In this document: in pieces, positions 22,504 through 32,849 of the stretch | How positions within the stretch are numbered: the first letter of the stretch is position 1 | Layout: the number at the start of each line of letters is the position of its first letter | NCBI RefSeq assembly: GCF_035083965.1 | Contig: NC_089725.1 | Location: 25,057,925 to 25,121,924 of the forward strand | Direction of reading: 5' to 3' | Length of the DNA stretch: 64,000 nucleotides | DNA from: Branchiostoma lanceolatum | Taxonomy: Eukaryota > Chordata > Leptocardii > Amphioxiformes > Branchiostomatidae | Made by a program: the position numbers and the translations under genes | The notes under the pieces: generated by a model | Seen by the model: the letters and a program-made list of their open reading frames with translations, nothing else | Told to the model about the DNA's origin: nothing | Databases searched by the model: none

Positions 22504-23570
22504 GGACCAGTTTTAGACAGGTCAGTTAGTGGCGCTAACAATGAAGGAGAAGGAAACGGGTCTCGTGGTTGGTTCTTGTTTGATCAAATGGGGAATTTTA
22601 CCAAATTTACTCTTAAAATGCAGATTTCTGAACCCTGGGACCATTTGTATGTCTAGAAATATGACTCGTAGCTGTGGTGTCTACATGGTATTCTAAAAGC
22701 CAGTTATATAGACAGGAGCTCTGTAGAAGTTGTAAGGTATAACTGCACATGAACTGCCAACCAATGTCTTTACTTATACAAATGTACTACCAAACAGAGC
22801 ATGGTAAGCCAGTGTTGCCATTCATATTCTGGGTTACATATAGCTTCATGTATAGCCATACATCAATTTCTTATCTGACTACATTTCAAAAGTTAATTGA
22901 GAGAGTAACTTGTGTTGGTGGTAAGTATCTTAGCCAGGCCTCCACCTATGTGAACACGACATTCAGTAGCAGACTGACACTGGTAGTTTACGTTAGCCGA
23001 ATTTATTGGGTGATTTTATAGTACAAGCTTCCTCTTCAAGACTTTTATTCTTGCATATGTAAGGTTAATCTTTCACTGAAAACATAAGTGATCAGAAGTT
23101 GTTAATTTTGCCGGAAAAAAAATGTTGAAAAAACTTAGAGAGGGAACAACCATCTTACACAGAGCATGGGAGAGAGGGATCATGCATTTCACGTCAGTGG
23201 GGAGGGGGAGCATCTATTTTATGCAAATTTGTGAGTGGGGAGGGAGAAAGCTTCAATTTTCCTCAAAATCTAATGTGAAATATAAACTACACACCTGGTT
23301 TCAAACTGTTTATTTGATAGCAGTTCTTGACAAAACGGAGGAATGCAAAGTGTACAATGTGTTCAGTGGCTCGTTACTCTCCAAGCAAAAGGTTGGCTCC
23401 AGCTGCCTTTTGACGCGGTTTTAGGCGTCTCTATTGGACTTTCTTTTTTGTCCCGTTTACTTTATGTTGCCAAGCCGAACTTCTGCTTGGAGAATAGTGG
23501 CTCGTGACTCAAGCTAAAAATGCTGAGTTTTGAAAAGAAAAAGGTAAAATTGCCAAATATTAACTAAGTA
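22504..23570. other. Intergenic sequence, no gene recognised
   Basis: AT-rich sequence with short unrelated open frames (for example 22749-23021 and 23122-23424) that match no family I know. Confidence 0.4.
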
Positions 23571-23616
23571 TCTGTCAGATAGTTGTTGATATGTTTGTGT
23601 TAATATGTTGAGTGAG

Positions 23617-23657
23617 TGTGAGTGTGTGTGCGCGCGCGCACATTAGCATGTGAGTGT

Positions 23658-23701
<44 letters not shown>
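23617..23701 (+). repeat. Alternating purine-pyrimidine microsatellite
   Basis: GT-rich run, then GTGCGCGCGCGCAC, then an uninterrupted (GT)n of about 38 bases at 23663-23701. The whole tract alternates purine and pyrimidine, so it could take up Z-DNA. Confidence 0.85.
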
Positions 23702-23736
23702 CCAACATCCGCCTTAGCCTTGAAAAAATGGTATTC

Positions 23737-23861
23737 ATCGCCTTCCTTTCCGGCCCTGTGCCATTGTCTTGGTTCGGGACTCCAAGATATGACAGAAGGA
23801 AAATTATGTCGTGGTTTAGGTTCCCGACAACCCACTGACCACCACATAAACAGAAAGGACA
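23737..23861 (+). repeat. Dispersed repeat, copy 1 of 2
   Basis: About 125 bases starting CGCCTTCCTTTCCGGCCCTG and ending AACAGAAAGGACAGCAG match 24602-24727 with only a few changes. Identity and full length are unknown. Confidence 0.7.
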
Positions 23862-24427
23862 GCAGTTAAGTAGCCAAAATTTCAATAGGACACTTAACCC
23901 TAACTAACAAATAGTAAGCTTAACTAGATACATTTAATGCTAGGGTCACATTTCCCAGCCAGGGCCCGACCATGCTGTTTGAGGAAACAAAGTATGAAAA
24001 TTTTGTATCAAGAATATACGTAATTTATGGTAAGGAGTACTTTTTTACTATTTCTGTGTTTTGCTGTCTTTTATATCATTTGTTCCCGCAAGCTTTGGAA
24101 ATGTGTCCTTAAGCATAACTTAGTATATTTTATACATGATTGCTGTAAAAGTGTACACTTTGCATTCTATAAAAGGTCATTTACAATAACTTCATTTACA
24201 GACTGCTGGGGGCATGACAGGAAGTTAACTTGATTTGTGATTGTCATTTCAGTTCTAGGTCCAACCTAGAAATGTACCATCCCCTACTGTCTACCTGAAG
24301 CATTATCAGCAGAGAGAATCATGATCTCTTGATGGATGGCAAGGTGTTGAGTACATTTTGATGACACCCTGAGTGACATTGCTGGCAGGGGGTAGGACAT
24401 TTCAAGAGCGATGAATACTTCACCACA

Positions 24428-24905
24428 CAGGGCTCCAGCCTATTTCTGCGGTATATAAACCCGATGCATGGCAGATTCAGTTTCTGTAACTATGCCGATA
24501 GCCGGGATTGCTCTCGGAGTGACTGCAAAATTCGGTGTTTCAGAGACCAGAGATTTTCCTGGTTCTGTTGGCTCACAACTACTCAGGCTCTCCGACCACC
24601 TGCCTTCCTTTCCGGCCCTGTGCCATTGTCTAGGTTCGGGACTCCAAGATATGACACAAGGCAAATTATGTCGTGGTCTAGGTTCCCGACGACCCACTGA
24701 CCACCACATAAACAGAAAGGACAACAGATGGTAGAAGAATCCAAGCAGTCATAAGCTAACAGAACCGGGAAAATCCCCGTTCTCAGAAACTGTGAACTTC
24801 GCAATCACTCCGCAAACAATCTCAGCCATCGACACAGCTACAGAAACTGAACCAACCACACACTGGGCCTGTACACCACAGAAACGGGCTGAAGCCCTGC
24901 ATGAA
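24428..24905. repeat. Inverted-repeat element holding repeat copy 2
   Basis: The left arm (about 24440-24600) and right arm (about 24740-24890) are diverged inverted copies. Read outward, both translate in the same frame to similar peptides (SETPNFAVTPRAIPAIG and SETVNFAITPQTISAID, then VTETES / ATETEP, then PQK). Between them sits copy 2 of the 125 bp repeat (24602-24727). The right-hand frame stays open to 25064. Family unknown. Confidence 0.55.
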
Positions 24906-25659
24906 AAAGTAGCCACCACTCACAAACTGCCTCAACCCCCAACCAACAGCATCACTCAGGATGTCAACAAAACACACGTCAAGCACCCTACCACCAACCA
25001 AGAGATTGTGACTAGCCCTGCCGACAACGCCCAGGTACACAGAGGGAATCGTACGTTCAGTTAAAGCTATTGATGCAACATCACAAATCATTAACTTCCC
25101 ATAACACCAATGATAAGTCAGTCCCAACCCAGTTCTGTGGAAACATTTTGAACTTCGAACTGCTTCGAAATGATCCAAACATTTAACAATTCCAGGTCTT
25201 CTGGCAGGGCGTACACGAGCACCGGTCTTTCTCGATGTCACCGTAGAGATGGCGTAGTTGGCGTTGGACGACGACCTCAAAGAAGAATAAGTCCTTAGAG
25301 ATGTCTCCTTCCAAGCTTCTTTGAGCTACATAAAAGTCAAACACATGAAGGAATTAGGACAAAACAGCCACCAAACTAGTTACCACCAAACATCGTCTCA
25401 CTTTGTTCTAATCCAAACACTACGAAGGCACTAGGATGCTTTATGTTCTGCCAAGAGTGGAAATGGTGACCGAAGTCAGGCATAAGTTGAAAGATATCTA
25501 AACTCAGGTCAAACTGTTGGAAATCAGGACTTGACTAGTCAAAATTTCTGGAACTGGCATGGGTAAACTTTAAGTTCAGAGACGCTGCCACTGGCCTGAA
25601 CAAAAAGTTATGTCACGGTCAAGTTGGAGTAAGTTGTATAGATTCTACTCACAGTACCG

Positions 25660-25740
25660 TGTTAATCCAGTCAACAGTCTCCTTCAATCCATTCATCCTC
25701 AGCAGCAGGGCCAGGGTGTACACACAGACATCACCTGCAA
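25660..25740 (-). CDS. Possible exon of an unrecognised minus-strand gene
   Basis: Bounded on the minus strand by acceptor TTTGTTGCAG and donor CT|GTGAGT. It is open only in the frame reading GDVCVYTLALLLRMNGL then KETVDWINTV. I do not recognise the family. A diverged copy of the acceptor side and flank lies near 26100-26200, suggesting an old tandem duplication. No neighbouring exon with matching phase was found (the phase entering is 1, leaving 2), so this is tentative. Confidence 0.3.
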
Positions 25741-26370
25741 CAAACATTAAAGGCTCAACGGCAGTCCAATGGTATTGGGAATGTGACGTACAATTAAAAC
25801 TGGACACCTCTGATAAACAGACAAAATTTGTCATGACCAAAAATTCAAATACAAGATGTATAAACTGTGGACCAATTCACAAACCATGTGTATGCTCAAT
25901 TACAGATCCAATTTCATAATGAATCCTATCACCATCAACTAATGCTGAGCAGAGCCTGCTGTCAAACAATTATACAGCACAGGCAATGCTCACCTTGTCA
26001 AAATGTGGTATGAGGCAGAGCCGATTCCCTTGAAGCCTCCTCGGCTTAGTGATGCCCTGCATGTTGTCGCAAAGACCCTTCAGTGTTGCTGCCCAGGGTC
26101 ATGCACGGTCCAGACATATATGTCAATGGTGCCTCCTCACCATTGCTGCAACAAACACAAAAGACAATGGCAAGTGAGAATGTGACATACAATTATGCTC
26201 TGATAAAAAGATAAAACAAAAAGCGCAATCGTGACCAAAATTTCCAACCGACAAATAAGTCCTGTTGTACTACGGTGCGACAAGAATTTTCTGCGAAGCT
26301 TTGCTCAAATCAAGGACATTATATAGGAAGGACTGAGCACGAATAGATAATAATTTCCTAAGAACAATGA

Positions 26371-26993
26371 CACGGGGTATAACGTACGTCACGGGATGGC
26401 CAGACACATTCGGTGGTCGCAGAGATCTATCAGCCGCAACGCGCAGACACATTCGACGCGCCGCGGAAAAATCAGCCGTCCGCGCGGACCTATCAGCCGC
26501 AACGCGCAGACAAATTCGACGCCGCGCGGACCTATCAGCCCTTCGCGAGGAAAACTCAGCCGTGGGACAGCGCCATCAGGTGTCTCACTACTGCCTTCAG
26601 AGAGCGCTGGAAAGCCCGCGCCAAGGTAGGTCCTCCACAATTTCCTTCTCTAGCGTCATATAGAGACATCGACTGGTAATCTAACTAGGCCTATCAGGTG
26701 CCAGACTATCTTAGGGTCATCCGGAGCCAGAAATAATCGGCAGGTCTTCAAATTAAGTCGAGATATAGGGAGAACAGTTCTCAATCGGTGACACACCACA
26801 TCGAAGTTGTCAAGGTAAACAGTGGCTAATGTCGTATTTTGGGCCATTAGAAGCAAAGACATCGGCGGTTTTGACGTCTTTTAGTGTGATTGGGTGTCCA
26901 GAACAACGTAACATACTCTGGAATTGATACAATATGCCCACAGAGCGAAAATCATGTGGTAGAAGTGATACCGCTATATGTCGCCCCCCTCCC
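26371..26993 (+). repeat. Left TIR of the outer transposon, with subterminal repeats
   Basis: The outer 220 bases are GC-rich and hold two direct copies of ATCAGCCGCAACGCGCAGAC followed by ATTCGACG, plus further TCAGCCGT and ATCAGC motifs between them. The same pattern appears in all four TIRs of the nested pair. Regular subterminal motifs of this kind are often transposase binding sites (inference). The remaining 400 bases are AT-rich and end in a C run at the inner limit. Confidence 0.8.
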
Positions 26994-29916
26994 TATTTTC
27001 CAGTAAAGTTACGGCCAATATCTTATGTAGTAGTATAGTAAGCATTAACAGGCAATAGTGTTTTTGTCGCCTCGATTGATTTTGGCGATATGCGGGGAAT
27101 ACCTTCTATCACTTTAAGGGATTATCCTCATCTAGATGATTCAACGAACATCTCATACGTTTCTCGCAAGATTGTTTACTATATTGTTACTACTATTACC
27201 CAGGTATAATGTGTCACTGCAAGTAATCAACCCTGACATTTTTCAGAAATGACTCGTCGACTCAGGTTGACACTACATCCGCGGAAAAGGTGTAGAAACA
27301 AAACAACGGGCACCTGGAAAGCAAACACGCGAAGTTGACGATGTATGGGTAACAGAAGATAACATTGGCATTGATGACAGCACTGCAGCAAGTCCCAGGC
27401 AGAAAGAGACACAACTCTCCTGGTCAACTCCTACTCGAGCTAGCGTCAACGACACTTTTTCTGGACTGTAGGCTTCTCTCCCTTTATACGAAAGGCACTA
27501 AGCAACGGAAATCATACAATGTACAACTGGAATATTCAAATAACTCCATATTTGCCGTAGAAATCTATATATTCATAGAGATATGTATTGAGTAGATATT
27601 GGATGAAGACTATACTTTGTCAGGTTGTTATATTCACAGATGTAGGTAATGGACCATCTCAGCGTTGCATAATTGTACTGACCATCCGTATTTCCTGAAA
27701 TGTTAATCCAAAAATGACACACAAAATATAGTTATATATAACTAGATTTATTCTGGTTGTTTACAAAATATATATTTGCTGAATTGCAATACCATGTTCT
27801 TGATCTTGTTATACATCACTTGGCAAATGACTATGTTGTAATCATATTGCACTGTAGCTTAATCTATTGCTATAGATTACAAATTAAAGTATTCTGATCG
27901 TTTATAAATATTGACTCTTGAAAAAAGAAGAACAAAGTCAAAACCAATCAAATACCGAGTCTCGGCGCCGTGATTTTCCCAACACTACAGATGAAAATAT
28001 GTCACTGTACAGGTGCACTATACACAAGGTATACCTTCTTGTGAAACAACAAATATAATTATATGAACCAGAATTACTGCATGATTACACACAAGTTCTT
28101 CCTTTTTATGAAACCTGTGTTCACACTTGTAGCACTGACAAACGTCTTTACTCTGGGATTGTCATGGGTTCTGTGATGATGTTTCAGGACTTCATATACT
28201 ATGACTTAAAGGACTTTCCACGTTTGTCACAAAAATCCCAATCTGAGTGCACTATCATGTGCTTCTTCACTTGAACTCTTTCTGACAAACTGGGCACTCC
28301 TTGGATGATTCAACTTAGTGATCCTGAAAGTCTCTAGCATAAATAAAGTATTTATTGCACAACCCACACTAAATTGCTGGTCCTTTATCAGCCCCATGGC
28401 AGCGACGCTTGTGTTCAGCTACTGAACCGCTGTTCGCTTAGCACTTGCAATGTGTACACAGACTGCACTGTAGTCCTGCGTGTGGGGGAGGAGACATCCT
28501 TTTCTACATCTTCAGCTGGCAAAACCACACCAGGTAGGTCATCAGACTCGTTGGACTCTTCCAAAGACACTGAACCCTCACTGGATCCACTGGTGCTGGT
28601 GTTTGAACGGGATCCACTGGTGCTGGTGTTTGAACGGGATCCACTGGTGCTGTTACTTGAAGACCAGGTACCCTGTCCCTCCCCAAGGCATGGCTTGTCA
28701 GGTGGTTCTTCATCTCCCTCCTGAAGGCTGGACTTGTAGGGTAGAACAGGTGGTTTTACATTTGTGGTCACATGCACAAACCTGTCCTACTCATCAAACT
28801 CCATGACTGAAATGCAAATTCCAAAAATGAATGCCTTTGTCTGGATAAACATTGATGACTCTGCATCTTCATTGAAATGACCACAACAGTATCGCTTCTT
28901 ATGGCTTTAATACTGCTATAAGAGCTAACATCGTTCTAGTACTTCTACACATGGTGGTTCGTACTGAAGGATGGGGGAGGGGGGCGTTATATAGCGGTAT
29001 CACTTCTACCACATATTTTCGCTCTGTGGGCATATTATATCAATTCCAGAGTATGTTACGTTGTTCTCACGGGGTATAACGTACGTCACGGGATGGCCTG
29101 ACACATTCGGTGGGCGCAGAGATCTATCAGCCGCAACGCGCAGACACATTCGACGCGCCGCGGAAAAATCAGCCGTCCGCGCGGTCCTATCAGCCGCAAC
29201 GCGCAGACAAATTCGACGCCGCGCGGACCTATCAGCTGCTCGCGCGGAAAAATCAGCCGTGGGACAGCGCCATCAGGTGTCTCACTACTGCCTTCAGAGA
29301 GCGCTGGAAAGGCCGCGCCAAGGTAGGTCCTCCACAATTTCCTTCTCTAGTATCATATAGAGACATCGACTGGTAATCTAAATAGGCCTATCAGGTGCCA
29401 GACTATCTTATGGTCATCCGGAGCCAAAAATAATCGGCAGGTCTTCAAATTAAGTCGAGATATAGGGAGAACAGTTCTAAATCGGTGACACACCACATCG
29501 AAGTTATCAAGGTAAACTGTGGCCAATGCTGTATTTTGGGCCATTAGAAGCAAAGACATCTGCGGTTTTGACGTCTTTTAGTGTGATTGGGTGTCCAGAA
29601 CAACGTAACATACTCTGGAATCGATATAATATGCCCACAGAGCGAAAATATGTGATACCGCTATATAACGCCCCCCTCCCCATTTTCCAGTAAAGTTACG
29701 GCCCATCATATACATGTAGTAGTATAGTAAACATTAACAGGCAATAGTGTCTTTGTCGCGTCGATGGATTTTGGCGATATGCGGGGAATACCTCATCTAG
29801 ATGATTCAACGAACATCTCATACGTTTCTCGCAAGATTGTTTATTATATTGCTAGTATAACTATTACCCAGGTATAATGTGTCACTGCAAATAATCAACC
29901 CTGATATTTTTCAGAA

Positions 29917-30144
29917 ATGCCTCGTCGACTCAGGTTGACACTATATCCGCAGAAAAGGTGTAGAAACAAAGCAACGGGCACCTGGAAAGCAAACACAGAT
30001 TGCGAAGTTGAAGATGTATGGGTAACAGAAGATAACACTGGCATTGATGACAGCACTGCAGCAAGTCCCAGGCAGAAAGAAACACAACTCTCCTGGTCAA
30101 CTCCTACTCAAGCTAGCGTCAATAGCACTTTTTCTGGACTGTAG
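29917..30144 (+). CDS. Short open frame inside the inner transposon (75 aa)
   Basis: The frame starts MPRRLRLTLYPQKRC and ends SVNSTFSGL. A TTTTTCAG acceptor-like site lies just before the ATG. A related frame in the outer copy near 27249 is broken. No domain is recognised; the basic N-terminus and acidic middle are the only visible features. It may be the remains of an element-encoded protein or an exon of one. Confidence 0.3.
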   Translation: MPRRLRLTLYPQKRCRNKATGTWKANTDCEVEDVWVTEDNTGIDDSTAASPRQKETQLSWSTPTQASVNSTFSGL

Positions 30145-31043
30145 GCTTCTCTCCCTTTATACGAAAGGCGCTAAGCAACGGAAATCATACAATGTACAAC
30201 TTGAATATTCAAATAACTCCATATTTGCAGTAGAAATCTATATTCATAGAGATATGTATTGAGTAGATTATTCGTCAATTTTAGTACTATGCAGTAAGTT
30301 TGAAATAGCACATGATATTAGATGAAGACTATACTTTGTCAAGTTGTTATATCTACAGATTTAAGTAATGGACCATCTCAGCGTTGCATCATTGTACTGA
30401 CCATCTGTATTGCACCTGTATTTCCTGAAATGTTAATCCAAAAATGACACACAAAATATAGGTACATTGTATATATAACTAAATTTATTCTGGTTGTTTA
30501 CAACATATATATTTGCTGAATTGCAATACCATGTTCTTGATCTTGTTATACATCACTTGGCAAATGACTATGTTGTAATCATATTGCACTGTTGCTTAAT
30601 TTATTGCTATAGATTACAAATTAAAGTATTCTGATCGTATATTAGTATTGACTCTTGAAAAAAGAAGAACAAAGTCAAAACCAGTCAAATACCGAGTCTC
30701 GACGCCATCATTTTCCCAACACTACAGATTTACTCTGGGATTGTCATGGGTTCTGTGATGATGTTTAGGACTTCTTATATTATGACTTAAAGGAATTTCC
30801 ACATTTGTTACAACAATCCCAATCTGAGTGCACTATCATGTGCTTCTTCACTTGAACTCTTTCTGAGAAACTGGGCACTCCTTGGATGATTCAACTAAGT
30901 GATCCTGAAAGTCTCTAGCATAAATAAAGTCTTTATTGCAGAACCCACACTAAATTGCTGGTCCTTTATCAGCCCCATGGCAGCGACGCTTGTGTTCATC
31001 TAGTGAACCGCTGTTCGCTTAGCACTTGCCATGTGTACACAGA

Positions 31044-31337
31044 CTATACTGTAGTCCTGCGTGTGGGGGAGGAGACATCCTTTTCTACATCTTCAGCTGG
31101 CACAACCACACCAGGTAGGTCATCGGACTCGTTGGACTCTTCCAAAGACACTGAAACCTCACTGGATCCACTGGTGCTGGTGTTTGAACGGGATCCACTG
31201 GTGCTGTTACTTGAAGACCAGGTATCCTGTCCCTCCCCAAGGGATGGCTTGTCAGGTGGTTCTTCATCTCCCTCCTGAAGGCTAGACTTGTAGGGTGGAA
31301 CAGGTGGTTTTACATTTGTGGTCACCGTGATGCACAA
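31044..31337 (-). CDS. Ser-rich frame beside decayed C2H2 zinc fingers (inner transposon)
   Basis: The minus-strand frame holds a SGSRSNTSTSGS repeat; the outer copy (28777-28415) has one more 30-base unit. Further along the minus strand (about 30950-30720, and 28380-28020 in the outer copy) broken frames keep C2H2 signatures such as CGLCNKYFIYARDFQDH and ECPVCQKEF. This suggests the element once carried or captured a zinc-finger gene convergent with the left frame. It is degenerate in both copies. Confidence 0.35.
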   Translation of the reverse strand: MCITVTTNVKPPVPPYKSSLQEGDEEPPDKPSLGEGQDTWSSSNSTSGSRSNTSTSGSSEVSVSLEESNESDDLPGVVVPAEDVEKDVSSPTRRTTV

Positions 31338-32693
31338 ACCCTGTTCTACTCATCCAACTCCATGGCTGAAATGCAAATTCCAAAAATGAATGCCTTTGTC
31401 TGGACAAACATTGATGACTATGTATCTTCATTTAAATGGCCACGACAATATCGCTTCTTATGGCTTTAATACTGCTATAAGATATGTTAACATCGTTCTA
31501 TACGTGGTGGTTCGTGCTGAAGGATGGGGGAGGGGGGCGTTATATAGCGGTATCACTTCTACCACATATTTTCGCTCTGTGGGCATATTATATCGATTCC
31601 AGAGTATGTTACGTTGTTCTGGACACCCAATCACACTAAAAGACGTCAAAACCGCAGATGTCTTTGCTTCCAATGGCCCAAAATATGGCATTGGCCATTG
31701 TTTACCTTGATAACTTCGATGTGGTGTGTCACCGATTTAGAACTGTTCTCCCTATATCTCGACTTAATTTGAAGACCTGCCGATTATTTTTGGCTCCGGA
31801 TGACCATAAGATAGTCTGGCACCTGATAGGCCTAGTTAGATTACCAGTCGATGTCTCTATATGATACTAGAGAAGGAAATTGTGGAGGACCTACCTTGGC
31901 GCGGCCTTTCCAGCGCTCTCTGAAGGCAGTAGTGAGACACCTGATGGCGCTGTCCCACGGCTGATTTTTCCGCGCGAGCAGCTGATAGGTCCGCGCGGCG
32001 TCGAATTTGTCTGCGCGTTGCGGCTGATAGGACCGCGCGGACGGCTGATTTTTCCGCGGCGCGTCGAATGTGTCTGCGCGTTGCGGCTGAAAGATCTCTG
32101 CGACCACCGAATGTGTCAGGCCATCCCGTGACGTACGTTATACCCCGTGGTTCTGGACACCCAATCACACTAAAAGACGTCAAAACCGCCGATGTCTTTG
32201 CTTCTAATGGCCCAAAATACGGCATTAGCCACTGTTTACCTTGACAACTTCGATGTGGTGTGTCACCGATTGAGAACTGTTCTCCCTATATCTCGACTTA
32301 ATTTGAAGACCTGCCGATTATTTCTGGCTCCGGATGACCCTAAGATAGTCTGGCACCTGATAGGCCTAGTTAGATTACCAGTCGATGTCTCTATATGACG
32401 CTAGAGAAGGAAATTGTGGAGGACCTACCTTGGCGCGGGCTTTCCAGCGCTCTCTGAAGGCAGTAGTGAGACACCTGATGGCGCTGTCCCACGGCTGAGT
32501 TTTCCTCGCGAAGGGCTGATAGGTCCGCGCGGCGTCGAATTTGTCTGCGCGTTGCGGCTGATAGGTCCGCGCGGACGGCTGATTTTTCCGCGGCGCGTCG
32601 AATGTGTCTGCGCGTTGCGGCTGATAGATCTCTGCGACCACCGAATGTGTCTGGCCATCCCGTGACGTACGTTATACCCCGTGAATGACTGTT

Positions 32694-32714
32694 CTTCTTC
32701 TTCTTCTTCTTCTA
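32694..32714 (+). repeat. (TTC)n microsatellite
   Basis: Seven TTC units directly right of the outer transposon's target duplication. Confidence 0.7.
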
Positions 32715-32806
32715 GCCACCTTCAGCATGATGAAGATATGGTACTTCAACTTTTACATTTCAAAATGAATTCTACCAACACAGCTTCATTGAGATGCTAA
32801 ACTTAC

Positions 32807-32842
32807 CGTCGGAATGTCGTGGCCGCGTGGAAGACCCGCCAT
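32807..32842 (-). CDS. Possible first coding exon of a minus-strand gene
   Basis: MAGLPRGHDIPT then a consensus donor ACG|GTAAGT, preceded on the minus strand by about 220 bases of fairly CpG-rich sequence with two small upstream frames, as in a 5' UTR. If real, the nested transposon lies in its first intron. No following exon with phase 0 was identified, and the exon-like segment at 25740-25660 needs phase 1. Low confidence. Confidence 0.3.
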
Positions 32843-32849
32843 AATGGCA

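Larger units (their letters stand above)
29068..32149. mobile_element. Long-TIR DNA transposon (inner copy), same family
   Basis: A 3082 bp copy of the same family, with the same CACGGGGTATA ends, inserted into the right TIR of the outer copy, 529 bp from its end. The exact 5 bp duplication GTTCT lies at 29063-29067 and 32150-32154. Removing the insert and one GTTCT rebuilds a continuous outer TIR (CGTTGTTCTGGACACC), as seen in the intact TIR copies. Its own TIRs are 29068-29680 and 31528-32149. The two copies differ by scattered substitutions and small indels, so neither is brand new. Confidence 0.92.
26371..32683. mobile_element. Long-TIR DNA transposon (outer copy) interrupted by a second copy
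   Basis: The element starts CACGGGGTATAACGTACGTC and ends with the exact complement. The exact 5 bp target duplication AATGA flanks it (26366-26370 and 32684-32688). Without the inserted copy it is about 3.2 kb: 26371-29067 plus 32155-32683. Terminal inverted repeats are about 622 bp each (26371-26993; 28975-29067 joined to 32155-32683). Internal sequence is AT-rich with a short plus-strand frame at the left, and a Ser-rich frame and decayed C2H2 zinc-finger remnants on the minus strand at the right. No transposase was recognised. Ends beginning CAC with a 5 bp duplication recall Transib/RAG-type elements; this is inference. Confidence 0.9.

Noticed and set aside
26389-26679. Several overlapping frames repeated in each TIR (83-99 residues, rich in Arg and Ser)
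   Set aside because: They occur in every TIR copy on both strands because the terminal repeats are GC-rich and short of stops; there is no start context or domain.
26371-32683. Polinton/Maverick as identity of the nested element
   Set aside because: Those elements are 10-20 kb, usually have 6 bp duplications and ends starting AG, and carry polymerase and capsid genes; none fits a 3.1 kb element with CAC ends.
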